A stretch of 64,000 nt of DNA from Imperialibacter sp040222385 (GCF_040222385.1 NZ_JAVKDF010000022.1:124001-188000); one strand, 5' to 3'. Shown: positions 10,301-19,231, counted from the first letter of the stretch. A program made the numbers and translations. Notes: generated by a model not told the origin, from the letters alone.

Positions 10301-11074
10301 ACAAAAGATACAATAGTCAGCGTAGGCGGTCCCTATGGTTCGCTTGACTTTGATAGTTTGAGCACGTGCGAAGGTTTTGATATACTGTTTGAAGCACATG
10401 GCACAAACACATCGACTTACAGATGGGATTTTGGTGATGGAGACGTGGTGGATACGCAAAGTAGTTCCATAAACAGAGCATACGATGAAGCTGGTAGCTA
10501 TTTTTTAAACCTGGTCTTCATCAATTCACAAGGGTGTACTGTGCCCTATCAGGTATCACCTGCCATCACCGTGGCACCCGGGCCCGAGTCCGACTTCACA
10601 ATAAGTGAAATGTACCCTTTTACCCATGAGGAAGTGGTGGTCTCAGTAACCGATGGCTCAGATAGTCTGGCCTACTTCTGGCTAATAGATGGCATAGAAT
10701 GGGAGGGAAATGAAGTTGCCGTGGCCTTCGAAAACTATGGAGACAACGATGTGACGCTCTTTACAAAAGACACAGTGGGATGCGGGTCTGCTGTTGTCCA
10801 TTCTTTTTTTGTGCAAGAGGAAGTCACAGATCTCCCCAATGCATTTTCTCCAAACAACGATAGTTTCAATAACTCTCTTTACCTGCCTGGCGTGGAAAAC
10901 GGCTTGTGGACACTTGAAATATACTCCCGGTCGGGCAATCAGGTATTTCGCAGGGAGCGATATGCAAATGACTGGGACGGAGGAGACCTTGCTGCCGGTG
11001 TTTACTTCTATCAGCTCGCCAACGAGTTGCGACCTGAAAAAAAATTGAAAGGTTACCTTCACCTTGTCAGGTAA
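7316..11074 (+). CDS. Giant secreted PKD-repeat protein with type B (gliding motility-type) T9SS sorting domain
   Basis: The ATG at 7316 is preferred over an in-frame GTG at 7277 because it directly precedes a signal peptide (KYLLFFLCLGPLSCLAQ). The 1252-aa product carries 13 PKD-like domains, each marked by a W-x-FGDG-type motif, with variants such as TFGNG, TFPDG and ELGDG, followed by a conserved NPxHxY-like strand. The C terminus (LPNAFSPNNDS...FYQL...GYLHLVR) is a gliding-motility-associated type B sorting domain, characteristic of T9SS substrates held on the outer surface. No enzyme domain was found. It is probably an elongated adhesin or surface scaffold. It follows another T9SS cargo gene of type A but has its own promoter, so the two need not be co-transcribed. 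Confidence 0.93.
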   Translation: MKYLLFFLCLGPLSCLAQSVDFSVDFSEGCVPLTVNFTDKSTASPVTDYQWTFGNGNSSVLQNPSAVYTGSGTFQVTLVAKSGATTLGTKTMDIVVHDKPSVDFSFSPAEGCSPLPVSFVAESLTAGKTLQSFEWVFGDGSSSNDEAPTNTYQSQGDYSVTLVAKDQFGCENTVSKSAIIKAYGIKATIDTDKTVLCETPAQVSFSSTVTGTGLNTSYKWDFGDGSSSTAQNPPHTYSTAGDYKVTMTATDEKGCQDSQQLSVVIGSGAGISFTASASQTCVGNQVYFIETSDKTILSRHWDFGNGKTSDAASPVTTFGEPGKYQVVLTAQLQGQACEAKTVKEIIVGADAAPSFTAQQKCSLQIQFSNSSTNSNRWSWNFGDGMTSEDESPIHAYAAPGLYQVTLTSYSIMDCEALYTHEVEVVHIVDTKILPEDQQSCSEISLSGCAPFTLPFTSVTEASESYSLLWTFGDNTSTTEVNPTHVFAQPGTYEVVLQATSASGCTSRKEVDVVVSSTVPTAAFTVSKQVVCAWEPINFRSESLNATFYCWDFGDSTGTIEENPIHSYERPGLYTVKLKAKNAGCEDEVIKTELIEVLNPYVGFESSKSCDDPNTITLSNFSSDYDGITWEFGDGTKSNEIAPSHTYPGRGTYTLKATAFNNETSCVVSVEQGVTIYNVRADFSTVDSTTCKGIPVQFNDASTDAEHWAWTFPDGSRSDVTNPMQIYYDAGYFGAELTVTDPDECTSTIKKEDVIRVLDIDGAFSFITNNKCDSLVVDFKDFSRGSPGIVAWEWDFGDGGSSTSQNPVHAYYDEMNYNIGLTLTNTEGTCSIFRENVISFVKPVPRFMTEADAYCVNDTLTLENISMNAVSYSWELGDGSTSTELGPVVSYNTPGSYTIKLLAQDVDGCLSKEPAIKEVIVAQPQAKFEAVNTFAECPPLITTFQDKSGEGIASYQWDFGDGQTSALAQPVVTYLIPGDYSVSLSVVDEYGCTSSVTKDTIVSVGGPYGSLDFDSLSTCEGFDILFEAHGTNTSTYRWDFGDGDVVDTQSSSINRAYDEAGSYFLNLVFINSQGCTVPYQVSPAITVAPGPESDFTISEMYPFTHEEVVVSVTDGSDSLAYFWLIDGIEWEGNEVAVAFENYGDNDVTLFTKDTVGCGSAVVHSFFVQEEVTDLPNAFSPNNDSFNNSLYLPGVENGLWTLEIYSRSGNQVFRRERYANDWDGGDLAAGVYFYQLANELRPEKKLKGYLHLVR

Positions 11075-11230
11075 TAGTGAAGGCGAGCGGTAAAGGCGCT
11101 GCCTCTTCATATTCGAAGGCCGTGAATCACTGTAAGCAGCCACTTGAATTTTTCTTTTGACCTTTCTGAACTAAAAGTTAAAGCTTGCGTTAACAAAAAT
11201 GTTAAACAAAAAAGTAAAGGGCTTTCGTTC

Positions 11231-11848
11231 ATGAAAATCGAAGAAGCACAGACTGAGCAGGTGATCAAACAGAAGGCCAAAGAACTGTTTTTTAAGAAAG
11301 GGCTGATCAAAACAACTACCCAGGAAATTGCTGACGCCGCTGGGGTGAACAGGGCTTTGATCCATTACTACTTCAGGTCGAGGGAGCATATGCTGAGTAT
11401 TCTGCTGGACGAAGCGATGGAAGAAAAGCGAGAACGGGTAAAAAGCATTCTGTCATTCGACCTGCCATTTAGGGAAAAGATAGCCAGGTACATTGATGCG
11501 ATCATTACTTACAACATGACGTATCCATATCTGGAGAACTTCATTATCAGCGAAACTGTGAGAAACAAGGATAGAACCGAAGCCTACTGCGCCAGGAACC
11601 AGTCCCGATCAAGTGACCTGATTCGTGATCAACTGGCCGAGGAAATCCAGCAGGGAAGGCTGGCACCCATTACACCCGAACATTTTTTGGTTAACCTTAT
11701 TGCGTTATGCAACTATCCAATGCTGGCTAAGCCTATTTTGAGAACTATTCACGGCATGACGGAAGAGGCTTACCACGAATTTTTGCTTGAACGAAAACAG
11801 GTCATCTACATGACCATTTTTAAGGAAGAAATGCCATCAGTTAGCTAA
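11231..11848 (+). CDS. TetR/AcrR family transcriptional regulator
   Basis: The ATG at 11231 (KIEEAQTEQV) is preferred over an in-frame TTG at 11144, giving 205 aa as expected for TetR proteins. The N-terminal helix-turn-helix is clear (FFKKGLIKTTTQEIADAAG, then NRALIHYYFRS, about residues 15-60); the rest is the variable helical ligand-binding and dimerisation domain. It is the first gene of a same-strand cluster with tolC-, acrA- and acrB-like genes and ends 55 bp before the tolC-like start, so it probably represses this efflux operon and responds to a pump substrate. The inducer is unknown. Confidence 0.9.
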   Translation: MKIEEAQTEQVIKQKAKELFFKKGLIKTTTQEIADAAGVNRALIHYYFRSREHMLSILLDEAMEEKRERVKSILSFDLPFREKIARYIDAIITYNMTYPYLENFIISETVRNKDRTEAYCARNQSRSSDLIRDQLAEEIQQGRLAPITPEHFLVNLIALCNYPMLAKPILRTIHGMTEEAYHEFLLERKQVIYMTIFKEEMPSVS

Positions 11849-11903
11849 TGACTTCTTCTTCAACCGGTAACTTATTAATAAACTTTTAAGAACAAATTTG
11901 AGT

Positions 11904-13259
11904 ATGCAGCTTTTTCTACGGAAAGCACATTTGTTTCAGAAAGCATCCATAAGGATGTCGATGCTGACACTTGTGTTAGTTTTATTGAATACCACTTTAT
12001 CGCTGGGCCAGAGTGGCGACCCACTGGAGGTTGCCACACTTGACAAGGTGGTGGAATATGCCCTGGCTCACCAGCCCAATGTGCAGCAGGCCCTGATTGA
12101 CGAAGAAATTACCGACAAGGCCATCAAAGGGAAGCTGGCCGACTGGTATCCTCAGGTCAATTTCACCTATAACTACCAACGGTTTATTGACTTGCAGGCG
12201 AGTGTGATAGGAGGGAATGTGATCCGGTTTGGCGTTAATAATACCTCTTCGGCACAGTTCAGTGCCAGCCAGGCTGTCTTCAACAGAGATGTACTCTTGG
12301 CCAGCAGTACCGCTTCTCAGGTAAGAAGTCAGGCAGGTCTCAATACCAGCCGCAGTAAAATTGATGTGGTAGTGAATGTGAGCAAAGCATTTTATGATGC
12401 CCTGGCCATGATGCAGCAAATAGAGGTGAGCGAGGAATCAATCGTTAGGCTGGAGCGGAGCCTGAAGGATGCACAAAGCCGGTATAATTCGGGTGTGTCG
12501 GATAAAACGGACTACAAAAGAGCCACTATTTTGCTAACCAACGCCAAAGCCTCTTTGAAAACCAACCAGGAACTATTGAAGTACAAGCAAGAGTACCTGA
12601 AAACGCTGATGGGCTATCCGCTTGATCAGAACTTGCCAGTGCAATATGATCCGCTGTTGATGGAAGAGGAAATAATGCTCGACACCACACAGCAAGTGAA
12701 TTATGCTGATCATATTGACTTTCAGATCATGCAGTCACAGAAAAGTCTTCAGGAGGCCAATGTGAACTACAGTAGGTGGGCCTTTCTGCCGTCTGTCAGT
12801 TTGTTTGGGAACTATAATCTAAATTATCAAAACAATAACTTCAGCGACTTGTACAACACCACCTATCCCTTTTCTTTTGTGGGTGTTACATTAGGTCTTC
12901 CGCTTTTGCAAGGAGGAAAAAGGCTTGCTAAGATACAGGAAGCGAACCTGTCGAACGGGAGGTTAGACCTTGGACTGAAAAACCTGAAGAGCGCCATAAA
13001 TACTGAGTACACCAGAGCGCTGGCTTCCTACAAAAGCAATTTGGGGCTCTACCAGGCTCAAAAGGACAATGTTGAACTTGCTGAGGAAGTGTATGACATC
13101 ATTCAGCTTCAATACCAGAGTGGCGTAAAAACCTACCTCGAAGTCACTATCGCAGAAAGCGACTTGAGAACTACCCGTATCAATTATTACAATGCCCTGT
13201 ACATGGTGCTTGCCAGCAAAATGGATGTGCTGAAAGCCCTGGGCCAAATCAATTATTAA
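11904..13259 (+). CDS. TolC family outer-membrane efflux channel
   Basis: The 451-aa protein starts at the ATG at 11904; an in-frame TTG lies 6 bp earlier. It has an N-terminal signal region and the two repeated long alpha-helical segments typical of outer membrane efflux proteins, including ISYAALA-like stretches rich in Ala, Gln, Leu and Asn (for example VEYALAHQPNVQQALI near the N terminus and YDIIQLQYQSGVKTYLEV near the C terminus). It forms the outer-membrane exit duct of the tripartite pump with the next two genes. The gap to the adaptor gene is 22 bp, so they are co-transcribed. Confidence 0.92.
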   Translation: MQLFLRKAHLFQKASIRMSMLTLVLVLLNTTLSLGQSGDPLEVATLDKVVEYALAHQPNVQQALIDEEITDKAIKGKLADWYPQVNFTYNYQRFIDLQASVIGGNVIRFGVNNTSSAQFSASQAVFNRDVLLASSTASQVRSQAGLNTSRSKIDVVVNVSKAFYDALAMMQQIEVSEESIVRLERSLKDAQSRYNSGVSDKTDYKRATILLTNAKASLKTNQELLKYKQEYLKTLMGYPLDQNLPVQYDPLLMEEEIMLDTTQQVNYADHIDFQIMQSQKSLQEANVNYSRWAFLPSVSLFGNYNLNYQNNNFSDLYNTTYPFSFVGVTLGLPLLQGGKRLAKIQEANLSNGRLDLGLKNLKSAINTEYTRALASYKSNLGLYQAQKDNVELAEEVYDIIQLQYQSGVKTYLEVTIAESDLRTTRINYYNALYMVLASKMDVLKALGQINY

Positions 13260-13281
13260 TTCTTTAATTACTCAACCATAC

Positions 13282-14403
13282 ATGTCAGTGAATAAAATTT
13301 ACATCTTTTTTGCCTTTGGCTTACTGCTAATTGCCGCAGGATGCGGAAGTGACAATCAACAAGGAAGGCCAGCACGGGGCCCGGTAGCCGTTACCGTGCA
13401 AGAGGTCAATTACACAATCGCTCCTTATTATGAAGCATACCCAGCTACTGTGAAGGCTTTGCAGGAAGTGGAGCTTCGTCCGCAGGTCAGCGGTTATATC
13501 ACGGGAATCTTCTTTAAAGAAGGTGATAAAGTAAAAAAAGGGCAGAAGCTCTACACCATCGATCAGCAGCAGTCGCAGGCGGCATATAGCCAGGCATTGG
13601 CGAACCTTGCTGTGCAGGAGGCTAATCTCGATAAAGCAAAAAAGGATCTTGAAAGATACAAAGAGCTTGAAAAAGACGATGCGATTGCCAAACAACAGGT
13701 AGACTATGCTGAGTCGGCCTATACCTCGGCAAAGCAGCTTGTAGAGGCAGCGAAAGCCACTGTGAACAGCGTGCAAACCAATGTGCGCTACTCGACGATT
13801 GTGGCGCCATTTGACGGAACCATTGGCATTTCGGCAGTGAAGCTTGGTGCGTCGGTAACGCCCGGCCAAACGCTGCTTAACACTATTTCTTCCGATGACC
13901 CCATGGCAGTGGATGTAGTTATAGACCAAAGTAAAATCAGTCGTTTTAGCCAGATATTGGCTAAAGGCAGTGACAACGACATCGATTCCACTTTCCAACT
14001 GGTGCTTGACAAGTCTTTGTATCCGCATTTTGGAAAGCTAAGCTTTATCGACAGGGCGGTAGATCCACAAACGGGCACCATCAAAATTCGGGTGGAACTG
14101 CCAAATCCCGAGCACATGTTGCGCCCGGGCATGAGTGGCAGCCTGCAAGTGTTGTCGAACGTCTCCGGCAAATCTATCACTATACCTTTTAAAGCTGTGA
14201 CGGAGCAGTTGGGCGAATTCTTTGTCTACGTGTCCGACGGTAGCAAGGTGTCGCAAAGACGGGTCAAACTGGGGAAACAAATTGGCCACAACATCGTCGT
14301 CGTAGCTGGTTTGAAGCAAGAAGAGGTAATTGTGGTAGAGGGTGTTCAGAATCTTAGAGAAGGCGCAGCCATCACCGTTGCCTCACCTACCGTAGCGAAG
14401 TAA
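13282..14403 (+). CDS. RND efflux periplasmic adaptor (HlyD/AcrA family), lipoprotein
   Basis: This 373-aa membrane fusion protein has a lipobox (LLLIAAGCGS, Cys 21), so it is lipid-anchored on the periplasmic side. The order is the biotin/lipoyl-like half motif (VELRPQVSGYI), an alpha-helical hairpin (about 90-160), the second lipoyl half (IVAPFDGTIG), a beta-barrel (about 200-290) and a membrane-proximal domain. It bridges the RND pump and the TolC-like channel. The spacing to the pump gene is 34 bp, and the tetR-tolC-acrA-acrB order is typical of Bacteroidota. Confidence 0.93.
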   Translation: MSVNKIYIFFAFGLLLIAAGCGSDNQQGRPARGPVAVTVQEVNYTIAPYYEAYPATVKALQEVELRPQVSGYITGIFFKEGDKVKKGQKLYTIDQQQSQAAYSQALANLAVQEANLDKAKKDLERYKELEKDDAIAKQQVDYAESAYTSAKQLVEAAKATVNSVQTNVRYSTIVAPFDGTIGISAVKLGASVTPGQTLLNTISSDDPMAVDVVIDQSKISRFSQILAKGSDNDIDSTFQLVLDKSLYPHFGKLSFIDRAVDPQTGTIKIRVELPNPEHMLRPGMSGSLQVLSNVSGKSITIPFKAVTEQLGEFFVYVSDGSKVSQRRVKLGKQIGHNIVVVAGLKQEEVIVVEGVQNLREGAAITVASPTVAK

Positions 14404-14437
14404 ATAATTCAACCAGAATCTATTCAATTAAGAAAAA

Positions 14438-17400
14438 ATGGTCGCAGATGTTTTTATAAAAAGACCCGTAACCGCCATCGTCATATCTATTGTGATTGTG
14501 CTGGTTGGTCTGATAGCGATGAGCACATTGCCCATCTCTCAATACCCTGATATTACACCTCCCACGGTAGCAGTGAGTGGCCTGTATATAGGAGCTGATG
14601 CTGAAACAGTGGAGCAAACCACCACCACGGCGATAGAAACGCAAATAAACGGTACGCCGGGCATGACCTACATGTCGAGCAATAGTACCAGCAGTGGTGC
14701 GAGTGGCGTCACTGTCACATTCGACATAGGCACTAATATCGACATTGCTACGCTCGACGTCCAAAACCGGGTAAGCGTGGCTGAGCCCACTCTTCCCGAG
14801 ATTGTGAGGAGGTTGGGACTTACGGTGCGTAAAAGGAACCCGAGCATCTTTATGGCACTGGCCCTCTACTCTCCTGAAGGCACACATGATGCCACTTTCC
14901 TTGGCAACTTCGCCAATATCTACATGAAAGATGCCCTCCTTCGGGTAAAGGGAGTGGGTGATATCTTTTCGGTGGGCGACGACTTTGGTATGCGCATTTG
15001 GTTAGACCCTCAAAAACTGGCTAATCTCAAAATTACTCCCGCTGAAGTGAATGCCGCCCTACAGGAACAAAACCTTCAGATTTCGGCAGGAACAATTGGC
15101 AGCACACCTCAGGCATCGACGCAGACATTTGAGTTCAATATACTAACAAACGCCAGGATAAGCACCGTTGGAGATTTTGAAGATATTGTGGTAAAAACCA
15201 ATCCAGTCACGGGAAATATGGTTTACCTCAAGGATATAGCCAGGGTAGAACTGGCCAAGTCCAGCTATGGTAACCATCCTTTTGTAATGGGTAAGCCGGC
15301 TTCGTTTGTTCTTCTCTACCTGGAGCCGGGTGCCAATGCTCTCGAAGCAAATCAGGGTGTGCGGGAAACTCTTGCAGAGCTTAAAGCCAGCTTCCCCAAA
15401 GACGTGGACTACCTGATTCCACTGGAAACAACTTCTGTTGTAGAGGTGTCGCTCAAAGAGGTGGCCTTTACGCTGATGGAGGCCATGATTTTGGTGATTC
15501 TTGTAGTGTTCCTTTTCCTTCAGACCTTCAGGGCGACTTTGATCCCCATTTTGGCAATCCCAGTGTCGCTGATTGGCACCTTTATCTTCTTTATTCCCTT
15601 TGGCTTTACTATTAACACGCTTACACTGTTTGCGTTTGTGCTTGCCATCGGTATAGTGGTCGATGATGCCATTGTGGTGGTGGAATCGATTCAGCACAAT
15701 ATGGATACTCATAAGCTTTCAGCAAAGGACGCTACCATTAAGTCGATGAAGGAGATCTCTGCGCCGGTCATTGCCATTGCACTTATTCTGGCTGCGGTGT
15801 TTGTCCCGGTCGGCTTTGTTCCAGGGATCATTGGCAAACTTTACCAGCAATTCGCCATTACCATTGCTATTTCGGTATTGATTTCTGCTTTTGTTGCTCT
15901 TTCGTTGACACCGGCGTTGTGTATGTTGCTGTTGAGGCCGTCTGATCAGTCTAAAAGCAAGAAAGGGCTGGAGTGGTTCTTCAGCCGGTTCAACCGTTGG
16001 TTCGACAAAGTGGCGGGTTCGTATACCAACGGGGTAAGAAAGTGGATCAAGGGAACTCCGTATGTTCTGGTGATGATGATCTGTCTTTTTGTAGGGCTCT
16101 TCTTTCTGTTCCAAAACAAATCGACCGGCTTTATTCCTACTGAGGACGAAAAACGTTTTTTTGTGACGTATGAAATGGCAGAAGGCACGTCTACAAATCG
16201 GAGTATTGAAATGCAGTTGGAGCTTCAAAAGCGAATCATGACACTACCATCGCTGGATGTAGTGGGAGGTTTGGCCGGATTGAACATCCTCACCTTTTCC
16301 AATAAATCGAACGTAGGAACACTGTTTGTGAACCTAAAGCACTGGGACGAACGTGACCCGGAAACGGAGAGTGTGGAAAAAATTATTGGGCAGGTCATGG
16401 CCATGACTTCTGATATCAAGGAAGCAAGAGTGCTGGCGATTGCACCACCGCCTATTCCAGGTCTTGGACGGTCTTCAGGGTTCACTTTCGAGCTTTTGCA
16501 GACCAGCAGCCCCGATGATATCTTCGGTTTTGAGGCGACCATGCAAAAGTTTATTGCAGCAGCCAATCAGCGGCCGGAGATAGCAGCCGCCTACTCGTTC
16601 TTTTCGGCCCGCACCCCCGCTTACCAGGTCGATCTTGACAAGGAAAAGGCAAAAAAGATGGGCGTCAACGTGGCGCAGGCCTATAGTACTTTGTCGACTT
16701 TGCTGGCAAGCAGCTACGTGAACGATTTTAATATCTACGGGAGAAACTTTAGGGTGGTAACCCAGGCCGATACTGTGTACAGAAAAGACATCGATGACAT
16801 CGGTAAGTACTTTGTGAAAAACAGTATGGGTGAGATGGTACCATTGAGCGCTCTTATCACCACCAAGGTGATAGAAACGCCGGCGCTCATCTCACACTAC
16901 AATATCTACCGGTCGGCTGAGATTCTCGGCACTTACGCTCCGGGCTATAGCAGCGGCGATGCCCTGAAAGCGTTGCAGGAAGTGGCAGCCGAAGTACTCC
17001 CAAATGGTTATAGCTATGAGTTTGGTGGCATGAGCTACGAGGAAGTAAAGGCTGGCAACACGCAGAGTATCATATTTCTCGTGTCCATTGTCTTTGTCTT
17101 CCTGTTTCTGGCGGCACTCTACGAAAGCTGGTCTATTCCATTTTCGGTGCTGTTTGCCGTGCCTATCGGTGCCTTTGGCTCAATTTTGACCCTCACATTT
17201 CTACCGGGGCTTACCAACAATATCTATGCTCAAATTGGCTTGATTACGTTGATAGGGCTGGCAGCCAAGAACGCCATTCTGATTGTGGAATTTGCAAAAG
17301 AGCGAGTTGACGCCGGGCAGGACATTATAGAATCAACGTTGGAAGCCGTAAGGCTGCGTTTGCGGCCCATTATCATGACGTCGCTGGCGTTCATTTTGGG

Positions 17401-17581
17401 TGTGCTGCCGTTGGCGATCTCCACGGGCGCCGGTGCCGAAGCCAGAAAAACCATTGGCTGGACGGTGGCAGGAGGGATGGTGGCAGCTAGCTCCCTCGCC
17501 ATCTTTGTGGTGCCGGTACTCTACGTCGCTATCTCGAAAATTGCTTATAGGAGAAGAATGAGGAAGGCTGGAGCTAGCTAA
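14438..17581 (+). CDS. RND multidrug efflux permease (AcrB/HAE1 family)
   Basis: The 1047-aa length is normal for hydrophobe/amphiphile efflux-1 pumps. TM1 follows the FIKRPVTAIVISI motif at residues 6-18, a hallmark of this family. Two periplasmic porter loops separate the twelve expected membrane helices. The proton-relay residues are present: the Asp pair 409-410 in IVVDDAIVVVE (TM4) and Lys 944 in GLAAKNAILIVEFAK (TM10). The porter contains the expected PxQYPDI-like segment near residue 35. It drives proton-coupled export of hydrophobic compounds through the TolC-like duct. It is the last gene of the operon and is followed by a strong terminator. Confidence 0.95.
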   Translation: MVADVFIKRPVTAIVISIVIVLVGLIAMSTLPISQYPDITPPTVAVSGLYIGADAETVEQTTTTAIETQINGTPGMTYMSSNSTSSGASGVTVTFDIGTNIDIATLDVQNRVSVAEPTLPEIVRRLGLTVRKRNPSIFMALALYSPEGTHDATFLGNFANIYMKDALLRVKGVGDIFSVGDDFGMRIWLDPQKLANLKITPAEVNAALQEQNLQISAGTIGSTPQASTQTFEFNILTNARISTVGDFEDIVVKTNPVTGNMVYLKDIARVELAKSSYGNHPFVMGKPASFVLLYLEPGANALEANQGVRETLAELKASFPKDVDYLIPLETTSVVEVSLKEVAFTLMEAMILVILVVFLFLQTFRATLIPILAIPVSLIGTFIFFIPFGFTINTLTLFAFVLAIGIVVDDAIVVVESIQHNMDTHKLSAKDATIKSMKEISAPVIAIALILAAVFVPVGFVPGIIGKLYQQFAITIAISVLISAFVALSLTPALCMLLLRPSDQSKSKKGLEWFFSRFNRWFDKVAGSYTNGVRKWIKGTPYVLVMMICLFVGLFFLFQNKSTGFIPTEDEKRFFVTYEMAEGTSTNRSIEMQLELQKRIMTLPSLDVVGGLAGLNILTFSNKSNVGTLFVNLKHWDERDPETESVEKIIGQVMAMTSDIKEARVLAIAPPPIPGLGRSSGFTFELLQTSSPDDIFGFEATMQKFIAAANQRPEIAAAYSFFSARTPAYQVDLDKEKAKKMGVNVAQAYSTLSTLLASSYVNDFNIYGRNFRVVTQADTVYRKDIDDIGKYFVKNSMGEMVPLSALITTKVIETPALISHYNIYRSAEILGTYAPGYSSGDALKALQEVAAEVLPNGYSYEFGGMSYEEVKAGNTQSIIFLVSIVFVFLFLAALYESWSIPFSVLFAVPIGAFGSILTLTFLPGLTNNIYAQIGLITLIGLAAKNAILIVEFAKERVDAGQDIIESTLEAVRLRLRPIIMTSLAFILGVLPLAISTGAGAEARKTIGWTVAGGMVAASSLAIFVVPVLYVAISKIAYRRRMRKAGAS

Positions 17582-17615
17582 TGCCTTAACCAAACTGATA
17601 TAGCAAAAATTGAAC

Positions 17616-17645
17616 AGGCCCGGGGATAATCCGGGCCTTCTTATT
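17616..17645 (+). terminator. Rho-independent terminator of the RND operon
   Basis: AGGCCCGG pairs perfectly with CCGGGCCT around the loop GGATAAT, followed by a T-rich tail (TCTTATTCT). It is 34 bp after the pump stop codon. Confidence 0.85.
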
Positions 17646-17682
17646 CTATCTTTTGGTCGAATTGTCATTCGATTTGGTTTCA

Positions 17683-18129
17683 ATGTATGCTCCGTGTTGT
17701 AAGAAGTCTAAACTTGATTCGTTCAATTTCTATACCGTTGTCAGAGACAGTACGCCATATATTAAATTGGATTATCCACTGATGGAACAGGTTGGACTAA
17801 ACGCAGACTTGCATATTCGCAAAGACGATTTGGTTGTAGACCGAGTTTTTCTCGGTACGTTTTCTGATTTTGAGAAAGGCCGTCTTACCGACTATTATGA
17901 GCAGGTACTGAACCGGTTACCTTGTGGTTTGAATGCCATTTTGACCCACCCAGCCTTCGATAGCCATGAGATGCAAGGTATTGCCATCAACCATCCCAAC
18001 TTTGGGTCAGAATGGAGGCAGACTGACTATGACTATTTTTCCAGTCAGCGATGCCGAACTGCGCTTTTTGAAAATGATATCAAATTGATTACCTGGAGTG
18101 ATATAAAAAATGTGATCAGCAAATCCTAG
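17683..18129 (+). pseudogene. C-terminal remnant of a YdjC/ChbG-HpnK-like carbohydrate deacetylase
   Basis: The 148 residues from the ATG at 17683 resemble only the C-terminal half of ChbG/HpnK-type polysaccharide deacetylases as found in Bacteroidota: the VVDRV segment, the late HPAFDSHEMQ motif, the AINHPNFGSEWRQTDYDYF block and the ending LITWSDI. The N-terminal half, with the metal-binding Asp-Asp and His residues expected in a protein of about 290-330 aa, is missing. Only about 40 bp separate this frame from the preceding terminator, so the missing half is not nearby in another frame. It is probably a 5'-deleted, inactive remnant; a functional short derivative cannot be excluded. It is convergent with the next gene, 1 bp away. 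Confidence 0.65.
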
Positions 18130-18130
18130 C

Positions 18131-19015
18131 TCACATCCAATTGAGCCGGGTCATTTTTATTTTTTCTCTTTCGATAAAGTCAGCTAACCTAGTGGGGCTT
18201 TTGCCTGTTAGTTTTTCGAAGTTTTCAGAGATTTCAGGTTCTTCTTGAAACCTTGGTAAAAAGTGAAGCATCGTCATCACTAATGCGAAGCCTTTTTGAA
18301 CGCCCTCATTTCTCTTTTTAAAGTAAAAACTTAACGGGTTGATACTGTTGAAACAAATTTCTGTGCCGATCACTTTGCTCATTAGATAAGTGACCTGGTA
18401 GAAGTCTTTGTTTTCGGTGCCAGTAATATCGTAGCCAGCATTCTGATACTCAGGAAATGAGTTAATTAGCATGGCTGTAGCCTCTCCAATGTTCCCTACG
18501 TCAATCCAATTGAATTTGGCGTGTCCTGAAGGGAGTGTGATTGTGTGGTTCTCCCGGATTTCAGCTAAAAGCGTCGTTGTCAGGTTCTGCATAAAGTAGC
18601 CGGGACGGACAAAAATATACTTGAAGCCGTAACTCCGTATAAGAGCTTCTATTTTGTTGTGAGGGATAATGCTACTCTTTTCCACGCCTTGAACCGACAA
18701 AAAAACTATCTCTTCAATGCCACTTTCCTTAGCTGCCAGCAAAAGAGGTTGAAAGTACTTTTCAACTTCCGAAATATGGGGCGGCCTAAGAAGAAACAGC
18801 CTGTCAATACTTTCAAACGCCGAAGCAAACGAGTTCCGATTTTCAAAATCAAACCATTCAAAGGACAAGCTCGGGTACCCTAAAAACTCTTTTTTTGCGC
18901 TCTCAACATCTCGAGCGGCGGCGATTATTTCGCATTCTTGGTTCAATTCGTTGAGAAAGTGTATCACCTCTCTTCCGATGTTTCCCGTTGCACCAGTTAC
19001 TAGTACTCTTTTCAT
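18131..19015 (-). CDS. NmrA-like NAD(P)-binding protein
   Basis: The 294-aa atypical short-chain dehydrogenase fold starts with the dinucleotide motif VTGATGNIGREV (residues 6-17), followed by an AARD segment near residue 35 suggesting NADP(H) preference, and LLRPPHISEV in the cofactor pocket. The canonical YxxxK catalytic pair of true SDR enzymes is not evident, as usual for NmrA/HSCARG-like or quinone-reductase-like (QorB) members. It is likely a redox-sensing or NAD(P)H-dependent reductase in the cytoplasm. It is monocistronic, convergent with the deacetylase remnant and divergent from the fasciclin gene. Confidence 0.88.
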   Translation of the reverse strand: MKRVLVTGATGNIGREVIHFLNELNQECEIIAAARDVESAKKEFLGYPSLSFEWFDFENRNSFASAFESIDRLFLLRPPHISEVEKYFQPLLLAAKESGIEEIVFLSVQGVEKSSIIPHNKIEALIRSYGFKYIFVRPGYFMQNLTTTLLAEIRENHTITLPSGHAKFNWIDVGNIGEATAMLINSFPEYQNAGYDITGTENKDFYQVTYLMSKVIGTEICFNSINPLSFYFKKRNEGVQKGFALVMTMLHFLPRFQEEPEISENFEKLTGKSPTRLADFIEREKIKMTRLNWM

Positions 19016-19211
19016 TTTCTTACTTATACAATTCCACGTTTACCGGAGCAATCGAAAGGGCGAATACCCACTGTTCAAATTATGCCTTTCACCAAAATGG
19101 CAAACAATTATACCAAAATCAAACTAGTAAGTCAGAGCATTTTCTCTTCAGACGACACGCCGGTACCACAGGCGATTGATTGCCTTCACATGGCAAGTTT
19201 GGATAGTTGGC

Positions 19212-19231
19212 TTTTTGAGCTAGCTCAAAAA
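19212..19231. promoter_or_regulatory. Perfect 20-bp palindrome upstream of the fasciclin gene
   Basis: TTTTTGAGCT joined to AGCTCAAAAA is a perfect palindrome 65 bp upstream of the ATG at 19297. It could be an operator. As RNA it could also form a short hairpin flanked by A/U tracts. Its role is not established. Confidence 0.4.

Noticed and set aside
11144..11230. Upstream extension of the TetR gene from a TTG codon
   Set aside because: Adds 29 residues not seen in the family; the ATG at 11231 gives the normal length.
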